The notes: generated by a model from the sequence alone, not told the origin. Positions 19,289 to 29,131 are shown, counted from the first letter of the stretch. The stretch: 64,000 bases of DNA from Leptotrichia sp. oral taxon 212 (GCF_001274535.1 NZ_CP012410.1:1213126-1277125); one strand, 5' to 3'. Numbers and translations are program-made.

Positions 19289-20023
19289 TTAAAGAACTTT
19301 TTCCATAAAATATCTTATCTGAAGCTGCCACCAGTTCCAGTCGTGTGCAACATCATATCCCCAGAAATCCACCCATGCAGGAACATTTTTTTGCTTCAGG
19401 ATGGCATTCATTTCGTGATTACTTGGCAGAAGCTCTTCTTCCCATGCTCCCTGACCTATACAAAGTATAATTTTTTTGTTTCTGTAAATATCCAGATAAT
19501 AGTGATCTTCAGGCATATTTCTTAAAAAATGTACTGGTGAATTGTTATAAACCAGATCATCCATATAATTTCCGAAGAACATGGAAGCGTCAAAAGCTCC
19601 ACTTAATGCAATCAATGTTTCAAATAAGTCGGGCCTACGGAAAAAAGAAATTCCGGCATGAGTTCCTCCCATGCTGCAACCTGTCACCATAAGGTCATTT
19701 CTTCCAGTATAGTTTTGGATAAATGGGACTATTTCATTTGTAATATAGTTAAACCATTTTTCCTGCATTTCAGCCCTGTATCTTGGATTTCCTTCCTTAT
19801 CTGACCAGCTTTCCCTGTCAACACTGTCTACACAGAAAAGTCTTAATTTCCCCTGTTCTATATAATCTGACAAAGTTTCCACCATTTTAAAATTTTCATA
19901 ATCTGTAAATTTCCCATCCTGTGGCGGAAATACAAGACAAGGTTTTCCAGCATGCCCATATATCTTAAATTCCATTTCCCTGTCTAAATATTTACTATAT
20001 TCTTTTCTACATTCAGTATACAT
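19289..20023 (-). CDS. Esterase-family alpha/beta hydrolase
   Basis: The 244-residue protein is an alpha/beta hydrolase of the esterase-D/antigen-85-like group. The nucleophile elbow is GCSMGG at 115-120 with Ser117. A C-terminal His in DVAHDWNWW is the likely catalytic base. It has no signal peptide, so it acts in the cytoplasm. The gene follows an ATP-grasp gene after 27 bases. The pairing suggests a pathway in which the ligase forms, and the hydrolase cleaves or transfers, an acyl group, but the substrate is unknown. Confidence 0.8.
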   Translation of the reverse strand: MYTECRKEYSKYLDREMEFKIYGHAGKPCLVFPPQDGKFTDYENFKMVETLSDYIEQGKLRLFCVDSVDRESWSDKEGNPRYRAEMQEKWFNYITNEIVPFIQNYTGRNDLMVTGCSMGGTHAGISFFRRPDLFETLIALSGAFDASMFFGNYMDDLVYNNSPVHFLRNMPEDHYYLDIYRNKKIILCIGQGAWEEELLPSNHEMNAILKQKNVPAWVDFWGYDVAHDWNWWQLQIRYFMEKVL

Positions 20024-20050
20024 TACTCACTTCCTTCAATTACATTTTTA

Positions 20051-21250
20051 TTAAACTGTTTCATGAACAAATTTTATAAATTCATCCATTACTTCCTTAT
20101 CCTTAAATTTCGCGGTATACATTCTATTCCCCATGGCCGCTGAATAAAGATCCGGCATTCTTTCATACATAAGAATTGCATCTCCGTATCTTCCAAGTAC
20201 TTCCTCATCAGAGTGTCTGTAGTTCTTTTCATCACGTCTGCTCACATATATGCAGAAATTTCTCTCCATATCTTCATTCAGGGAAGCATTTACAATTTTT
20301 CCATAAGTAACCATATCTGCCCATATCTGATACACATCTGTATTGTTGGCATAATTGTACATGCTAGGAGTATATCCTCCTGCTGGACGCATATTTACTT
20401 CAAGTCCTATATAGTCACCTTTTTTTCCAAGTCCTTTTCTGTCTTCAAGCAATTTAAAGAACTCCATATGAACAAATCTGCTTTTAACTCCAAATCCCTT
20501 GATTGTACGTCTTCCAGCATCAATCAGTTCAGGCGGGAGCTGCTTTCTGACATAGTAATACAGATCAAGTCCTTCATTTACAATATCCATGATTGTTGGC
20601 TCCCAGGTAATTCCTGTTTCAAAAATAGGATTTCCTTCAGCATCGACAATCGCATCATAGGAAACAAGATCTCCGAAAACATACTCTTCCATTATATAAG
20701 GAACAGCAGGAACATTTCTGTAAAAATTTTCCAGTTCCTCATCATTTCTTATTCTGTAAGTATTACTTGCCCCTACTCCATTATCAGGCTTGACTACAAC
20801 AGGATAGCCGACTTCTTTTATGAATTTCCTTGCTTCAGGCAAAGTTGAAACCATGTGATACGCCGCAGTAGAAATTCCTCCTTTTTTATAGGAACTTTTC
20901 ATGGCTGATTTTTCTTTAATGTTTTGTATTTTATCAGTTTTAATTCCTGTAGTTATGTTAAAATCAGTACGCAATTTTGCGTCCTGTTCAAGCCAGTACT
21001 CATTGTTTGATTCCAGCCAGTCTATTTTTCCATATTTAAAAGTAAAATATCCGACTGCTTTTAAAACTTCATCATAATTTTCCAGAGAAGATACTCTGTA
21101 ATATTCCGTCAATGCATTTTTCAATTTTTCATCAAGTTCATCATATTCAACATCTGCAATCCCCAATACAGTTACCCCATTTTGTTTTAATCTGTCACAG
21201 AATTCCCAGTTTGTTTTTGGAAATTGTGGTGAAATATAAACAAAATTCAT
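20051..21250 (-). CDS. ATP-grasp carboxylate-amine ligase of unknown substrate
   Basis: This 399-residue protein has an N-terminal preATP-grasp domain and the ATP-grasp fold. PVVVKPDNGVGASNTYRI at 150-167 is the lysine-containing nucleotide loop, and EVNMRPAGGYTP carries the metal-binding Glu and Asn. Family members join a carboxylate to an amine or thiol through an acyl phosphate. The sequence is not PurK, carbamoyl phosphate synthase or D-Ala ligase. It is the first gene of a two-gene unit with the esterase. The only clue to function is that pairing. Confidence 0.82.
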   Translation of the reverse strand: MNFVYISPQFPKTNWEFCDRLKQNGVTVLGIADVEYDELDEKLKNALTEYYRVSSLENYDEVLKAVGYFTFKYGKIDWLESNNEYWLEQDAKLRTDFNITTGIKTDKIQNIKEKSAMKSSYKKGGISTAAYHMVSTLPEARKFIKEVGYPVVVKPDNGVGASNTYRIRNDEELENFYRNVPAVPYIMEEYVFGDLVSYDAIVDAEGNPIFETGITWEPTIMDIVNEGLDLYYYVRKQLPPELIDAGRRTIKGFGVKSRFVHMEFFKLLEDRKGLGKKGDYIGLEVNMRPAGGYTPSMYNYANNTDVYQIWADMVTYGKIVNASLNEDMERNFCIYVSRRDEKNYRHSDEEVLGRYGDAILMYERMPDLYSAAMGNRMYTAKFKDKEVMDEFIKFVHETV

Positions 21251-21341
21251 ATTCTCTCATCTCCTTCATGCGTTACTACTGACAAATTATAGCATAGATT
21301 AAAACTATTTTGAAGAATATCTTTTTCTTCAAAAAATCTCT

Positions 21342-22934
21342 CTATATTGTCAAATCTAAATAATGTGCCCATTTTATCTGGCTAAGTCGTTTCAGTTCTT
21401 CCAATGATTCCCTGCTCACTTCACTGTCTACTGTAAGTAGCATAATAGCACTGTTTTCACGTCTTCCTACATTCATTGTTGCAATATTTATATTTTCCTT
21501 ACCTAAAGTTGCCCCCACAGCTCCGATAACTCCTGGAACATCATCATTTCCAAGATAAATCATATTGTCAGAAATTGCCATATCCATATTATAGTTTTTC
21601 AGGCTAATAATTCTTTCCTCATTATTCATTCCGATTGTGCCGACAACATTAACTTTTTTTCCATCCTCGTTATTTATGATAAATTCAATTGCTGAAGAAT
21701 AATTTTCATATTTATGATCTTTTTTATTTATTGAAATATTAATTCCTCTTTTTTCAGCAAGAGACTTTGAATTGATGTAGTTTACCTCTTCCTTCAGTAC
21801 AGGTTCCAGAATACCTTTTATTGCAGTTGAATCTACAAGTGCAGTTTCCTGTTCCGCAATTTCTCCATAATAGTTGATTGCAATATTTGTAATTGGAGCC
21901 TTTTCTATCTGAAAATAAATTTTCCCCAGCTTTTCAGCCAGATTTATGAAAGGCTTCACTATGAGGAACTCTTCTCTTCCTATTGAAGGAAGATTAACCG
22001 CTGTTTCCACTATTTCCCCATGAAGTCCGTTCAGAACCTGTCTGACTACCTGTGTTCCGACATTTCTCTGAGCTTCATAAGTTGTTGCACCTATGTGCGG
22101 TGTGGCAACTGCATTTTCAAATTCATAAAGTATACATTCAGAACGTGGTTCTACAGTATGTACATCATATCCAAAACTTGCAATTTTACCATTTTTAAGC
22201 CCTTTAGCCACCACTTCTTCATTGAAAAGACCTCCACGTGCTGCATTTACAAGTCTTACTCCATCTCTTAACTTATGAATGTTTTCAGCGTTTATCATAT
22301 TCACTGTCTCTTTTGTTTTTGGAGTATGAATTGTTATAATATCAGATTTCTCAAGCAGTTTATCCAAAGTATCAACTTTCTTACAGCTGTTTCTTTTAAA
22401 AATTTCATCTGAAATATATGGATCATAAGCAATAAGATTCATTCCAAAAGCTTTCATTCTTTTAGCCACTAGGCTTCCTATTCTACCAAGTCCAATAATA
22501 CCGAGCGTTTTTTCAAAAAGCTCACTTCCTACAAATATTTCTCTTTCCCATTTACCACTTTTTATATAGTTATTTGCCGCAACTATATTTCTTGCTGATG
22601 CAAGCATAAGCCCAATTGCAATTTCACAGGCAGAAACAGTATTACTGTCAGGTGTATTTGCTACTATTACTCCATGTGCAGTCGCTTCAGGAATATTTAT
22701 ATTATCTGTTCCATTTCCTGCACGTCCTACTATTTTAAGCTTTTTTGCCTTATCCAGCAGTTCCTTGTCAACCTTTATAACACTTCTTACAATAAGGGCA
22801 TCATATTCATGAATAATATTCAGAATTTCTTCCCTTGAAATTCCCACCTTCACATCTACTTCTACATCATCTGATTTCAGCAATCCTGCAATAGCTTCAT
22901 CATCAATGTACTCTCCTACTAATACTTTATACAT
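21342..22934 (-). CDS. serA: D-3-phosphoglycerate dehydrogenase
   Basis: The 530-residue protein is the long form of SerA, which starts serine synthesis by oxidising 3-phosphoglycerate with NAD. The Rossmann motif GIIGLGRIGS is at 145-154, and ATPHIGATT carries the catalytic His. An intervening regulatory domain follows, and the ACT domain at the C-terminus (around 455-530, YLGNDDVPGVIGAVG) would bind serine. SerB and SerC are not nearby. A GAGG-type ribosome binding site precedes the start. The gene seems to be transcribed alone. Confidence 0.94.
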   Translation of the reverse strand: MYKVLVGEYIDDEAIAGLLKSDDVEVDVKVGISREEILNIIHEYDALIVRSVIKVDKELLDKAKKLKIVGRAGNGTDNINIPEATAHGVIVANTPDSNTVSACEIAIGLMLASARNIVAANNYIKSGKWEREIFVGSELFEKTLGIIGLGRIGSLVAKRMKAFGMNLIAYDPYISDEIFKRNSCKKVDTLDKLLEKSDIITIHTPKTKETVNMINAENIHKLRDGVRLVNAARGGLFNEEVVAKGLKNGKIASFGYDVHTVEPRSECILYEFENAVATPHIGATTYEAQRNVGTQVVRQVLNGLHGEIVETAVNLPSIGREEFLIVKPFINLAEKLGKIYFQIEKAPITNIAINYYGEIAEQETALVDSTAIKGILEPVLKEEVNYINSKSLAEKRGINISINKKDHKYENYSSAIEFIINNEDGKKVNVVGTIGMNNEERIISLKNYNMDMAISDNMIYLGNDDVPGVIGAVGATLGKENINIATMNVGRRENSAIMLLTVDSEVSRESLEELKRLSQIKWAHYLDLTI

Positions 22935-23056
22935 AATTCTTTCCTCCCTTATTCCAGAAATATTTATTATCTAATATATTAACATAATTTAATTTGCAAT
23001 TCAATATAAAAAGGCTGTTTTAAAAATTATAGAAAATAATATATTTAATTAAAAAA

Positions 23057-23121
23057 GAGCTATCTCAAAAAATTGAAAAAAAGTGTAAAAACTATATTTT
23101 TTCAAAATTTGAGATAGCCTC
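23057..23121 (-). terminator. GGCTGTCTCAAAA-family palindrome acting as NADH oxidase terminator
   Basis: On the minus strand GAGGCTATCTCAAATTTT pairs with a matching arm ending in TGAGATAGCTC and is followed by TTTTTT. It lies just after the NADH oxidase stop. Its arms belong to the same repeat family as those at 19046-19273 and 39105-39182. Confidence 0.7.
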
Positions 23122-23133
23122 AAATTAATAATA

Positions 23134-24465
23134 TTATTTCAATGCATTTAATCCTGCCAGGTTTATAAAGTTCCAAGGCTTGTTGTAATGAGGCTGGAAA
23201 AAGAAATCTACAAAAGCCAGATCATCTACTGTCATTCCATTTTGAATGCATACAGAGAGAGTATTTATTGACTGAGTCAAATCTATTTTAGAATTTAACT
23301 GTGCTCCTAAAATCTTTCTGCTATTTTTGTCAAATACCACTTTAAGCATTACTTCCTCATATGTAGGCATAAATTCAGGTCTGTAATTGTCTACAGCTAT
23401 AACTGACTCTACTTCTATTCCTTCTGCTTTAGCTGTTTCTTCCGTAATACCTGTTGCTGCCATATTATTTTCATATATTTTTATTCCTGATGTTCCCTGA
23501 GTTCCAGGATGTCTGAATTTACTTTCAGACAAGTTCAGTGCCGCTAAAGTTCCCATTCTTACTGCATTTGTTGCAAGAGGAATATATATATGAGTATTAA
23601 GGGCATTTGAATACACAGAACAGCAGTCTCCAGCAGCCATTACATCCTTATCACTTGTTCTCATATATTCATCAACCTTTATTGCTCCGTTAGGCAGCAT
23701 ATCAAGCTGACCTTTGAATAATGATGTACTTGGTGCAAATCCTACACACATTATTACCATATCTGCATCATATTCATTTTTATCAGTAATTACTTTTTTC
23801 ACACTTCCATTTTCACCTTCAAATTTTACGACTTTTTCTCCGGTAGCAATTATAATTCCTCTATCTCTAAATGTCTTTTCAGCAATTTCAGTATATTCCT
23901 TATCAAAATATCTGCTCAGTATTCTTTCTTCTGCATCTACAAGTACAACTTCTTTTCCGTTATCTTTAAATGCTTCAACAAGTTCCACTCCAATATATCC
24001 TGCTCCAACTACTACCACTTTTTTAGCATTTTTTCCTTTTTCAATTATTTCATTTGAATGGTCATAGTTTTTGCAAAGCAGAATATTATCCATATTAATC
24101 CCTTCAATTGGAGGAATTATTGGCCATGAACCTGATGTTATAATCAGCTTATCAAATGTTTCATCAAATTCTTCCCCTGTTTCCATATCAGCTACATGAA
24201 CTTTTTTCCCTTTTATATCAACATTTTTTACATCATGTCTCATTTTTGTATTAACATTTAATTCTTTCAATTTTTCAGGCGAACAGTAAAATAATCCTTG
24301 AGGGTCTTTCACTACTCCACCAACATATAATGCAATTCCACATGACAGGAATGAAATATTATCATTTCTTTCAAATACTGTTATCTCCACATCCGGATTT
24401 ACCTTTTTCAAATTGAGTATTGCTGCCGTTCCGGCGTGAGTACATCCTATTACAACTACTTTCAT
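23134..24465 (-). CDS. nox: NADH oxidase (NOX/CoA-disulfide reductase family)
   Basis: The 443-residue flavoprotein has a FAD-binding N-terminus (VVIGCTHAGTAA), the single redox-active Cys42 in FLSCGIALYVGG, and an NADH-binding Rossmann motif VVVGAGYIGVELVEA. In anaerobes and lactic acid bacteria, such enzymes reduce oxygen to water with NADH, which protects against oxygen and regenerates NAD. CoA-disulfide reductases share the same architecture and cannot be excluded. The C-terminus, ending HYNKPWNFINLAGLNA, is the conserved dimerisation domain. An AAAGGAGAG site precedes the start. Confidence 0.88.
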   Translation of the reverse strand: MKVVVIGCTHAGTAAILNLKKVNPDVEITVFERNDNISFLSCGIALYVGGVVKDPQGLFYCSPEKLKELNVNTKMRHDVKNVDIKGKKVHVADMETGEEFDETFDKLIITSGSWPIIPPIEGINMDNILLCKNYDHSNEIIEKGKNAKKVVVVGAGYIGVELVEAFKDNGKEVVLVDAEERILSRYFDKEYTEIAEKTFRDRGIIIATGEKVVKFEGENGSVKKVITDKNEYDADMVIMCVGFAPSTSLFKGQLDMLPNGAIKVDEYMRTSDKDVMAAGDCCSVYSNALNTHIYIPLATNAVRMGTLAALNLSESKFRHPGTQGTSGIKIYENNMAATGITEETAKAEGIEVESVIAVDNYRPEFMPTYEEVMLKVVFDKNSRKILGAQLNSKIDLTQSINTLSVCIQNGMTVDDLAFVDFFFQPHYNKPWNFINLAGLNALK

Positions 24466-24761
24466 AATTTTCTTTTATCTCTCCTTTATGCGTTTTGTCT
24501 GTATTTTACTCCTTTAACATAGAACAGGAATAAATTCACATGTCAGTATACTATATTTTTTATAAAATGTAAATACAAATAAATGAGAAATTAATAACTT
24601 TTATGAAATATTTTATAATGTTATTTTAGTTTATAATTTTGAATATACTATCTTTATTTTTTTCTTATCGTTTGTAGATTCTATTTAAAGCATTCTAAAA
24701 ATTTCTATCCAATCCAAAATTCTCTCCTTCTTGTGATTTTCTTATTTCAAATTTAAAACTA
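24466..24761. other. Intergenic stretch without a visible gene
   Basis: These 296 bases are AT-rich and hold the upstream region of the leftward NADH oxidase gene. I see no open frame with a start and ribosome binding site, and no strong hairpin. Confidence 0.5.
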
Positions 24762-26175
24762 TTATTCCTTTAATTCCCAATATCCATTATTTCCACTACC
24801 TATATATTTTAAATTATCTATTTCTTTCATATATCTTTCTATTGTTTTTTTACTTACTCCAATTTCATTAGCAATAGCTTGTCTTGTTATTTTATTATTT
24901 AATCTTATTTTTTCTTTAATAATAGTAATAATTTTTTCTTTATCGTGGGCGACATCATGAGCGACACCGTGAGCGACATTTTCTCCACCAACTTTTTGTG
25001 TTGCAATTTTTTTAACGGTATAATCGTTCTGAATATGTTTCCTTCCTCAAAAATTGGAGTTGCTCCAGAATAAAGTTGTGTATATTTATAAGTGTTTCTC
25101 ATACCTGAACCAAGCTCATCAGCAATTCCTATTTCTCTAAAAACTTTAGATATAGAAGGATTTTTAGGAAATGGTTCGAATTTCTGCAAATCTAAAATTC
25201 CCATACCATGAGATAGATTACTATTTTCAATAATAATTTTTTCATCATCAATAATCATTTTTGCAGGGAATCCACTTGAATAATCTCTGTGAGCTAATGT
25301 ATTTGAAATTATTTCCCTTAATATTCTATCTCTTGCGTTAACATTGACAATTCCATCTAAAACAAATAATTCATTTAAATGTTTTTGACCAAAACTAATA
25401 AGTCTATCATAACTGTCAATCAAATTTGTAATTACAATATCTCTGTCATCATATCTGTCTTTGTTTTCTACTCTAAATATTGCATCAGTTTTATGTTGTG
25501 ACAAAACAGACATAATTGAATTATCTTTTCCAAATAATAAAATTGCAGCTAAAGTAATTCCTTCTTTATTTGTTTCGGGATCAATCAAAATTAAATTAGC
25601 ACTTCTCAAAAGTTCTTCATCATTCATATTTTTCCATAAATGATTTTGATTTCTTGAAACAGCCATTTTTCGCACTTTTTCAATTACAGATGTCTCTAAA
25701 CAATTTATCTCAAGATTTGGGTACACCTTGTTTACAAAATAAGTACTCTGTTTCCTGGAATACATTTTATACACAAGTTCTGAATTATTTGTAATGTTTA
25801 TATCTCCTTCATAGGATCTATCCCATATTTTTCCATTATGCCTACATACTTGGTATCCCTCAGGAACTCTGATAAAATAACAGTTTTTCCTTTTATATTA
25901 ACTGGAACAGGTGTTAAATACAATGGTGGATAAATCTTTTGAGAATTATTAACAGAAGTAGTAAACTCTTTTATTATTTTATCAATTTTATCCTCATTTA
26001 CTCCAACAATTAGTTTTTCATCATTGACTCCTAATAATATATGACCTCCATTTCTATTATTAAAAGAACAGACAGAATCATAAATATTTTTTGGTAAAGC
26101 ATTATTTGATTCTTTAAATTCTATATCTATTTTTTCTCCATTTTGAATTAACTTCATTATCTCTTCTAATTTCAT
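24762..26175 (-). pseudogene. AlbA_2 (Schlafen-like) ATP-binding regulator broken by two frameshifts
   Basis: Three frames combine into a protein of about 471 residues, normal for the AlbA_2/DUF4325-like putative transcriptional regulators. The N-terminal part (25798-26175) has the DIEFKES and GGHILLGV blocks. The middle part has a segment around EGDINITNNSEL that is only readable in the second frame, then NVNARDRILREIISNTLAHRDY and the GSGMRN motif. The C-terminal part, in a third frame, is a winged helix (RQAIANEIGVSKKTIERYM). The breaks fall near 25860-25868 and in the T7 run at 25007-25013; one added base at each restores the frame. A linker in front of the winged helix carries three copies of a 12-base repeat. 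Confidence 0.8.
24942..24977 (-). repeat. 12-base tandem repeat in the AlbA_2 linker
   Basis: Three copies of a GTCGC(T/C)CA-type 12-mer encode V-A-H-(G/D) units in the linker before the winged helix. Copies differ at few bases. Such in-frame repeats would change linker length without shifting the frame. Confidence 0.8.
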
Positions 26176-26361
26176 TAATTTCTTCCCCCCTATTTTAGAT
26201 AATTGATGAATAAAAATTTATATTTTAAGCCAATATTTTTTTATAAAATTTCCAATTTTATTTTTTACAGTCACAAAATTATAATTTCCTCCAATTAAAA
26301 ATATGTTTCCATATTTTCTGGAACCTTTATTAAATCTAAAATTACCAGTTAAACTCTTCAA

Positions 26362-26904
26362 TTATTTTGACCTGCAATTTTTCTGATGGGTCTTAATTTT
26401 CTTGATAGCCCAGTCATAATGACTTGAAGTTCCACTCACAAAATATGAACCAAGCACACTCCCTCCAACCCATTTATATACATCTTTAGAAAACAATTCT
26501 TCGTTTGTAAATGTATCGGCTAGCTCTAAAACTTTTTTATGTGATTGCTTTAACATTTCTTTTGCTTCTTCTAAGTTTGTATTCTGATGTTTTTTCCAAA
26601 ATTCAACATTCAAATCACCATAAGTTTTCCAGTTATATGGTTTAGGGATAAATGGCTTTTCTTCTCCATTTTGATTAGAATTTACCCAATTTAAAATTAG
26701 CTGGTGCCATTCATAAAGATGAATTAGTATATCCCTTAAATTTTTATCTCTTTTCCAATGAGCTTCCTTCTTCTTTTCATCCTTTGAAAAATCAAAAGGT
26801 GTATTCAATTCTTCATCAGACATTTTTAAAATAATTGTATTCAGTTTCTCGTAATTTTCTTTAGCAGTTACCATTAAATCCTCTTTTGTTTTTGGTCTTG
26901 GCAT
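26362..26904 (-). CDS. ClbS/DfsB-family four-helix protein (DUF1706)
   Basis: The protein is about 180 residues when started at the ATG at 26904, which follows AAGGAAGG; the longer open frame to 26958 has no such site. It begins MPRPKTKEDLM and shows the DLRDILIHLYEWHQ-like segment (NLRDILIHLYEWH), with KPYNWKTYGDLN and WVGGSVLGSYF, all typical of the ClbS/DfsB family. ClbS protects colibactin producers, but most relatives are of unknown role and are related to DinB-fold proteins. It is in the accessory region with no biosynthetic cluster nearby. Confidence 0.85.
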   Translation of the reverse strand: MPRPKTKEDLMVTAKENYEKLNTIILKMSDEELNTPFDFSKDEKKKEAHWKRDKNLRDILIHLYEWHQLILNWVNSNQNGEEKPFIPKPYNWKTYGDLNVEFWKKHQNTNLEEAKEMLKQSHKKVLELADTFTNEELFSKDVYKWVGGSVLGSYFVSGTSSHYDWAIKKIKTHQKNCRSK

Positions 26905-27181
26905 AATAAATTCGTCCTTCCTTTTAAATATCTGAATAAACTGGAATCTTTTTGTCAATTCGATAAACTACATCACCAGTATTCCAAATATACATGATTG
27001 CTGATACAGGAACTTTTCCAGCTTCTCAAATTCACCCTGTATATGTTACATACTGTATCTAAAAAGTGACTATTAAAGCATATTAACCTTCTGAATCTCA
27101 CCCCAAATTTTTATCAAATTATTTTTTATATTATATCATTTTTGATATTCGTTTACAACATTCGTAAAATTTTATAAAAAC

Positions 27182-27210
27182 TTGAAATAAAAGAAAAATT
27201 AAAGTATAAT
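27182..27210 (+). promoter_or_regulatory. Promoter of the tiny lipoprotein gene
   Basis: TTGAAA at 27182-27187 and TATAAT at 27205-27210 are separated by exactly 17 bases. The start codon of the small lipoprotein follows 38 bases later. Confidence 0.75.
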
Positions 27211-27248
27211 ATTAATTATAAAAAATATGTAGAAAATGGAGGGATAAA

Positions 27249-27407
27249 ATGAAAAAATTTATATTTTTAGCAATAATTTTAATGTTTGCAAGCAGCTGCG
27301 GAGTAATCCAAAGAGCAAATATGAGAAAAACTGTAAGGAGCAAAGGCGGTTCGTGTGAATACGTACAAGGTTTTGGCGAAGTTTGTTCATTCCCTGTAAA
27401 AGATTAA
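27249..27407 (+). CDS. Tiny putative lipoprotein (52 residues)
   Basis: The gene begins with ATG after a GGAGGG site and encodes MKKFIFLAIILMFASSCG followed by a short basic and then cysteine-containing tail. The N-terminus is a signal peptide with a Cys17 that could be lipidated (ASSC is a partial lipobox). Two further cysteines lie in the mature part. It has its own promoter. Its size and its place in an accessory region recall small entry-exclusion or lysis-type lipoproteins, but nothing identifies it as either. Confidence 0.7.
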   Translation: MKKFIFLAIILMFASSCGVIQRANMRKTVRSKGGSCEYVQGFGEVCSFPVKD

Positions 27408-27468
27408 ATCAACAATATTAATGAACATTAATATTAATGAAATCTTAAAAATTTTAACAAAAATTTGT

Positions 27469-27508
27469 ACTGCACCTCCAATTTTGTGTCCAAGATTTTG
27501 GGTGCAGT
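27469..27508. repeat. CTGCACC-family palindrome, copy 1
   Basis: A 40-base imperfect palindrome starts ACTGCACC and ends GGTGCAGT, with a central TGTCCAAGATTTTG. A close copy lies at 29782-29820. The sequence resembles the ends of IS3/IS150-group elements, so these may be solo ends or tiny non-autonomous elements. Confidence 0.6.
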
Positions 27509-27740
27509 CAGCTATCTTTTTTAATTTTTTGATTTAAAAATCTCAATAAATCCTTAAACATTAAATCTTTCACTTTTATTTTTTCTCTCAATCTTTGTTT
27601 TTACTATACCAATTATTATATTGTATTCTCCCCATCATTTCTAATTTTAGACAAAGTAATATAAATTATCAAAACATCATTTTCATCATTTATAACAACG
27701 AAATTTCAAAGATGCCAAGATTTTTTATAAAAAATTTTAT

Positions 27741-27775
27741 AAAAAGCAGTAAACCGACTGGATTTACTGCTTTTT
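27741..27775. terminator. Bidirectional terminator between convergent units
   Basis: AAAAAGCAGTAAA and TTTACTGCTTTTT form a perfect 13-base stem with a nine-base loop. It faces the tiny lipoprotein gene on one side and the 27951 gene on the other. Confidence 0.85.
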
Positions 27776-27950
27776 AAATTACTATGATATAGCATTATTT
27801 AGTTATATTGTTAGATAAATTATTATCAAATAATAGTCGAATCATATTTTCCTTTGTTACTAATTTGCAGCCTACATTCAAAAGTCATGCCTCATTATTT
27901 TAGCATATCCAATCTTTATAAAGGACTTGTAATAATCAGAAAACTCTTAT

Positions 27951-28796
27951 TCAGTTTGGCAAATGTACATTAAAAGACACCTTTTTTTCTGACTTTTTAC
28001 TTGGTGGAAGAAATCCTCTCTCAATCCATTCTGCCTCTGAGGGGCCGTAAACCCATATCACATATTTTTTGTTGCATGTAATTTTTAACCTTGTTCCATA
28101 CAAAAGAAAATAAAAATACCTGATGTACTCTATCTTTTTTATCTCATCCAGAAGGACAATGTTTAAGGAGCTGTCCCAGTTGATTAAAAATTCTTTTGTA
28201 AATACATAAGCCACCTGTTTTTCTTTTATGCGGTCAATTTGTTCCAGTTCCTGTGTTGATAGATGATTATAAATTTTTCTAAGCATGTCCAGATTATGTC
28301 TGCTAGAAAAATATATTTTCAGACTGATGATAGGCGGTACTAGAATGGACAGCAAAAAAACAAGCTGCATTGAAAAGTGGTTAAACATTATAAATACAGC
28401 TTTCCATGAAAGTACTCCCTTGCTTACAGTTGGAAATAAAATTGCCAATATAGTAATAGACAAAAGTGGAAAAATCAATGGTAGACAAACCCGTCGTCTG
28501 CTCAGCCTTTGATACATATTCATAAATGCATATCTATTAATTTCTGATTCATAACTCACTGTTTCATCATTCAAGTTTTCATGATATTTTATATATAACT
28601 TTTTTATATTGACAAAAGTTGATTTTAGATTTATCAATAAGAATATAGGTATCAATATAAGGAAAAAAAGTTCTTCTGCACCAACAGATATTCCCACAAC
28701 TCTTCTTTGTATCAAATTTCCAAATACGAACAGGAGAAATACAAATATAAATACATTCCAAATAACTTGACACCAAAGGGAAAATTTATTTTTCAT
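27951..28796 (-). CDS. Membrane protein of unknown function (YcxB-like region possible)
   Basis: I place the start at ATG 28796 (MKNKFSLWCQVIW), preceded by AAGGA; an upstream GTG at 28859 would lengthen it but lacks a site. The 281-residue protein has two N-terminal and two central membrane helices and a soluble C-terminal part with LLDEIKKIEYIRYFYFLLYG. The order of helices followed by a pleckstrin-like end recalls YcxB-like proteins, but no motif clinches it. It sits among broken immunity-type genes. Confidence 0.6.
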   Translation of the reverse strand: MKNKFSLWCQVIWNVFIFVFLLFVFGNLIQRRVVGISVGAEELFFLILIPIFLLINLKSTFVNIKKLYIKYHENLNDETVSYESEINRYAFMNMYQRLSRRRVCLPLIFPLLSITILAILFPTVSKGVLSWKAVFIMFNHFSMQLVFLLSILVPPIISLKIYFSSRHNLDMLRKIYNHLSTQELEQIDRIKEKQVAYVFTKEFLINWDSSLNIVLLDEIKKIEYIRYFYFLLYGTRLKITCNKKYVIWVYGPSEAEWIERGFLPPSKKSEKKVSFNVHLPN

Positions 28797-28816
28797 GACA
28801 TTATCAATCCTTAATT

Positions 28817-29131
28817 TCAAAATATAGGTATTATTAAAAAATGATATAAAATTACACACGACACTGTATAAACAAGCAATAAAATCAAAAGAGCCAACAA
28901 TCTTTTATAAAGATATGCTGCATTACAGGACTGTTTCATATCTATAATTACTACATATTGCACGGAGTTTTTCTCAAATTTTGCTTTCGTGCATATTTTA
29001 TCATCTTCAAAGGAAATAGTTCTTTCACCCAGAATATTATTCTTCCCTTCCTTAAGTAGAATTTTTTTAGCATTTCTAAGTGTCAGGGCATTAAAAAATC
29101 TTGGAAAACTTCTCCAAAACAGTACTGTAAA
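28817..29131 (-). pseudogene. Fragment of a YcxB-like protein gene
   Basis: A continuous open frame without a start runs from about 29131 to a TGA at 28817-28819. It reads ...FFNALTLRNAKKILLKEGKN and then ILGERTISFEDDKICTKAKF, which matches the YcxB-like domain pattern (ILGE.TI). It then ends in a membrane segment. The N-terminal half is missing, so it is a remnant. The adjacent 27951 gene may be a second, complete member of the same broad family. Confidence 0.5.

Larger units (their letters stand above)
27408..27950. other. Gene-poor stretch with two hairpins
   Basis: This 543-base interval holds a CTGCACC-family palindrome at 27469-27508 and a bidirectional terminator at 27741-27775. A 60-residue open frame at 27595-27777 has no ribosome binding site and looks like chance. 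Confidence 0.5.

Noticed and set aside
26210-26355. Leftward frame starting with TTG after the ClbS-like stop (about 48 codons)
   Set aside because: No ribosome binding site, and no similarity that I can recognise.
26924-27022. Leftward frame reading GKVPVSAIMYIWNTGDVVY just upstream of the ClbS-like gene
   Set aside because: It looks like the last 30 or so codons of a lost gene, with stop codons directly in front. Too short to name, so not listed as a feature.
27595-27777. Rightward 60-codon frame in the gene-poor stretch
   Set aside because: No start signal; it runs into a terminator hairpin, which is not expected of a coding region.
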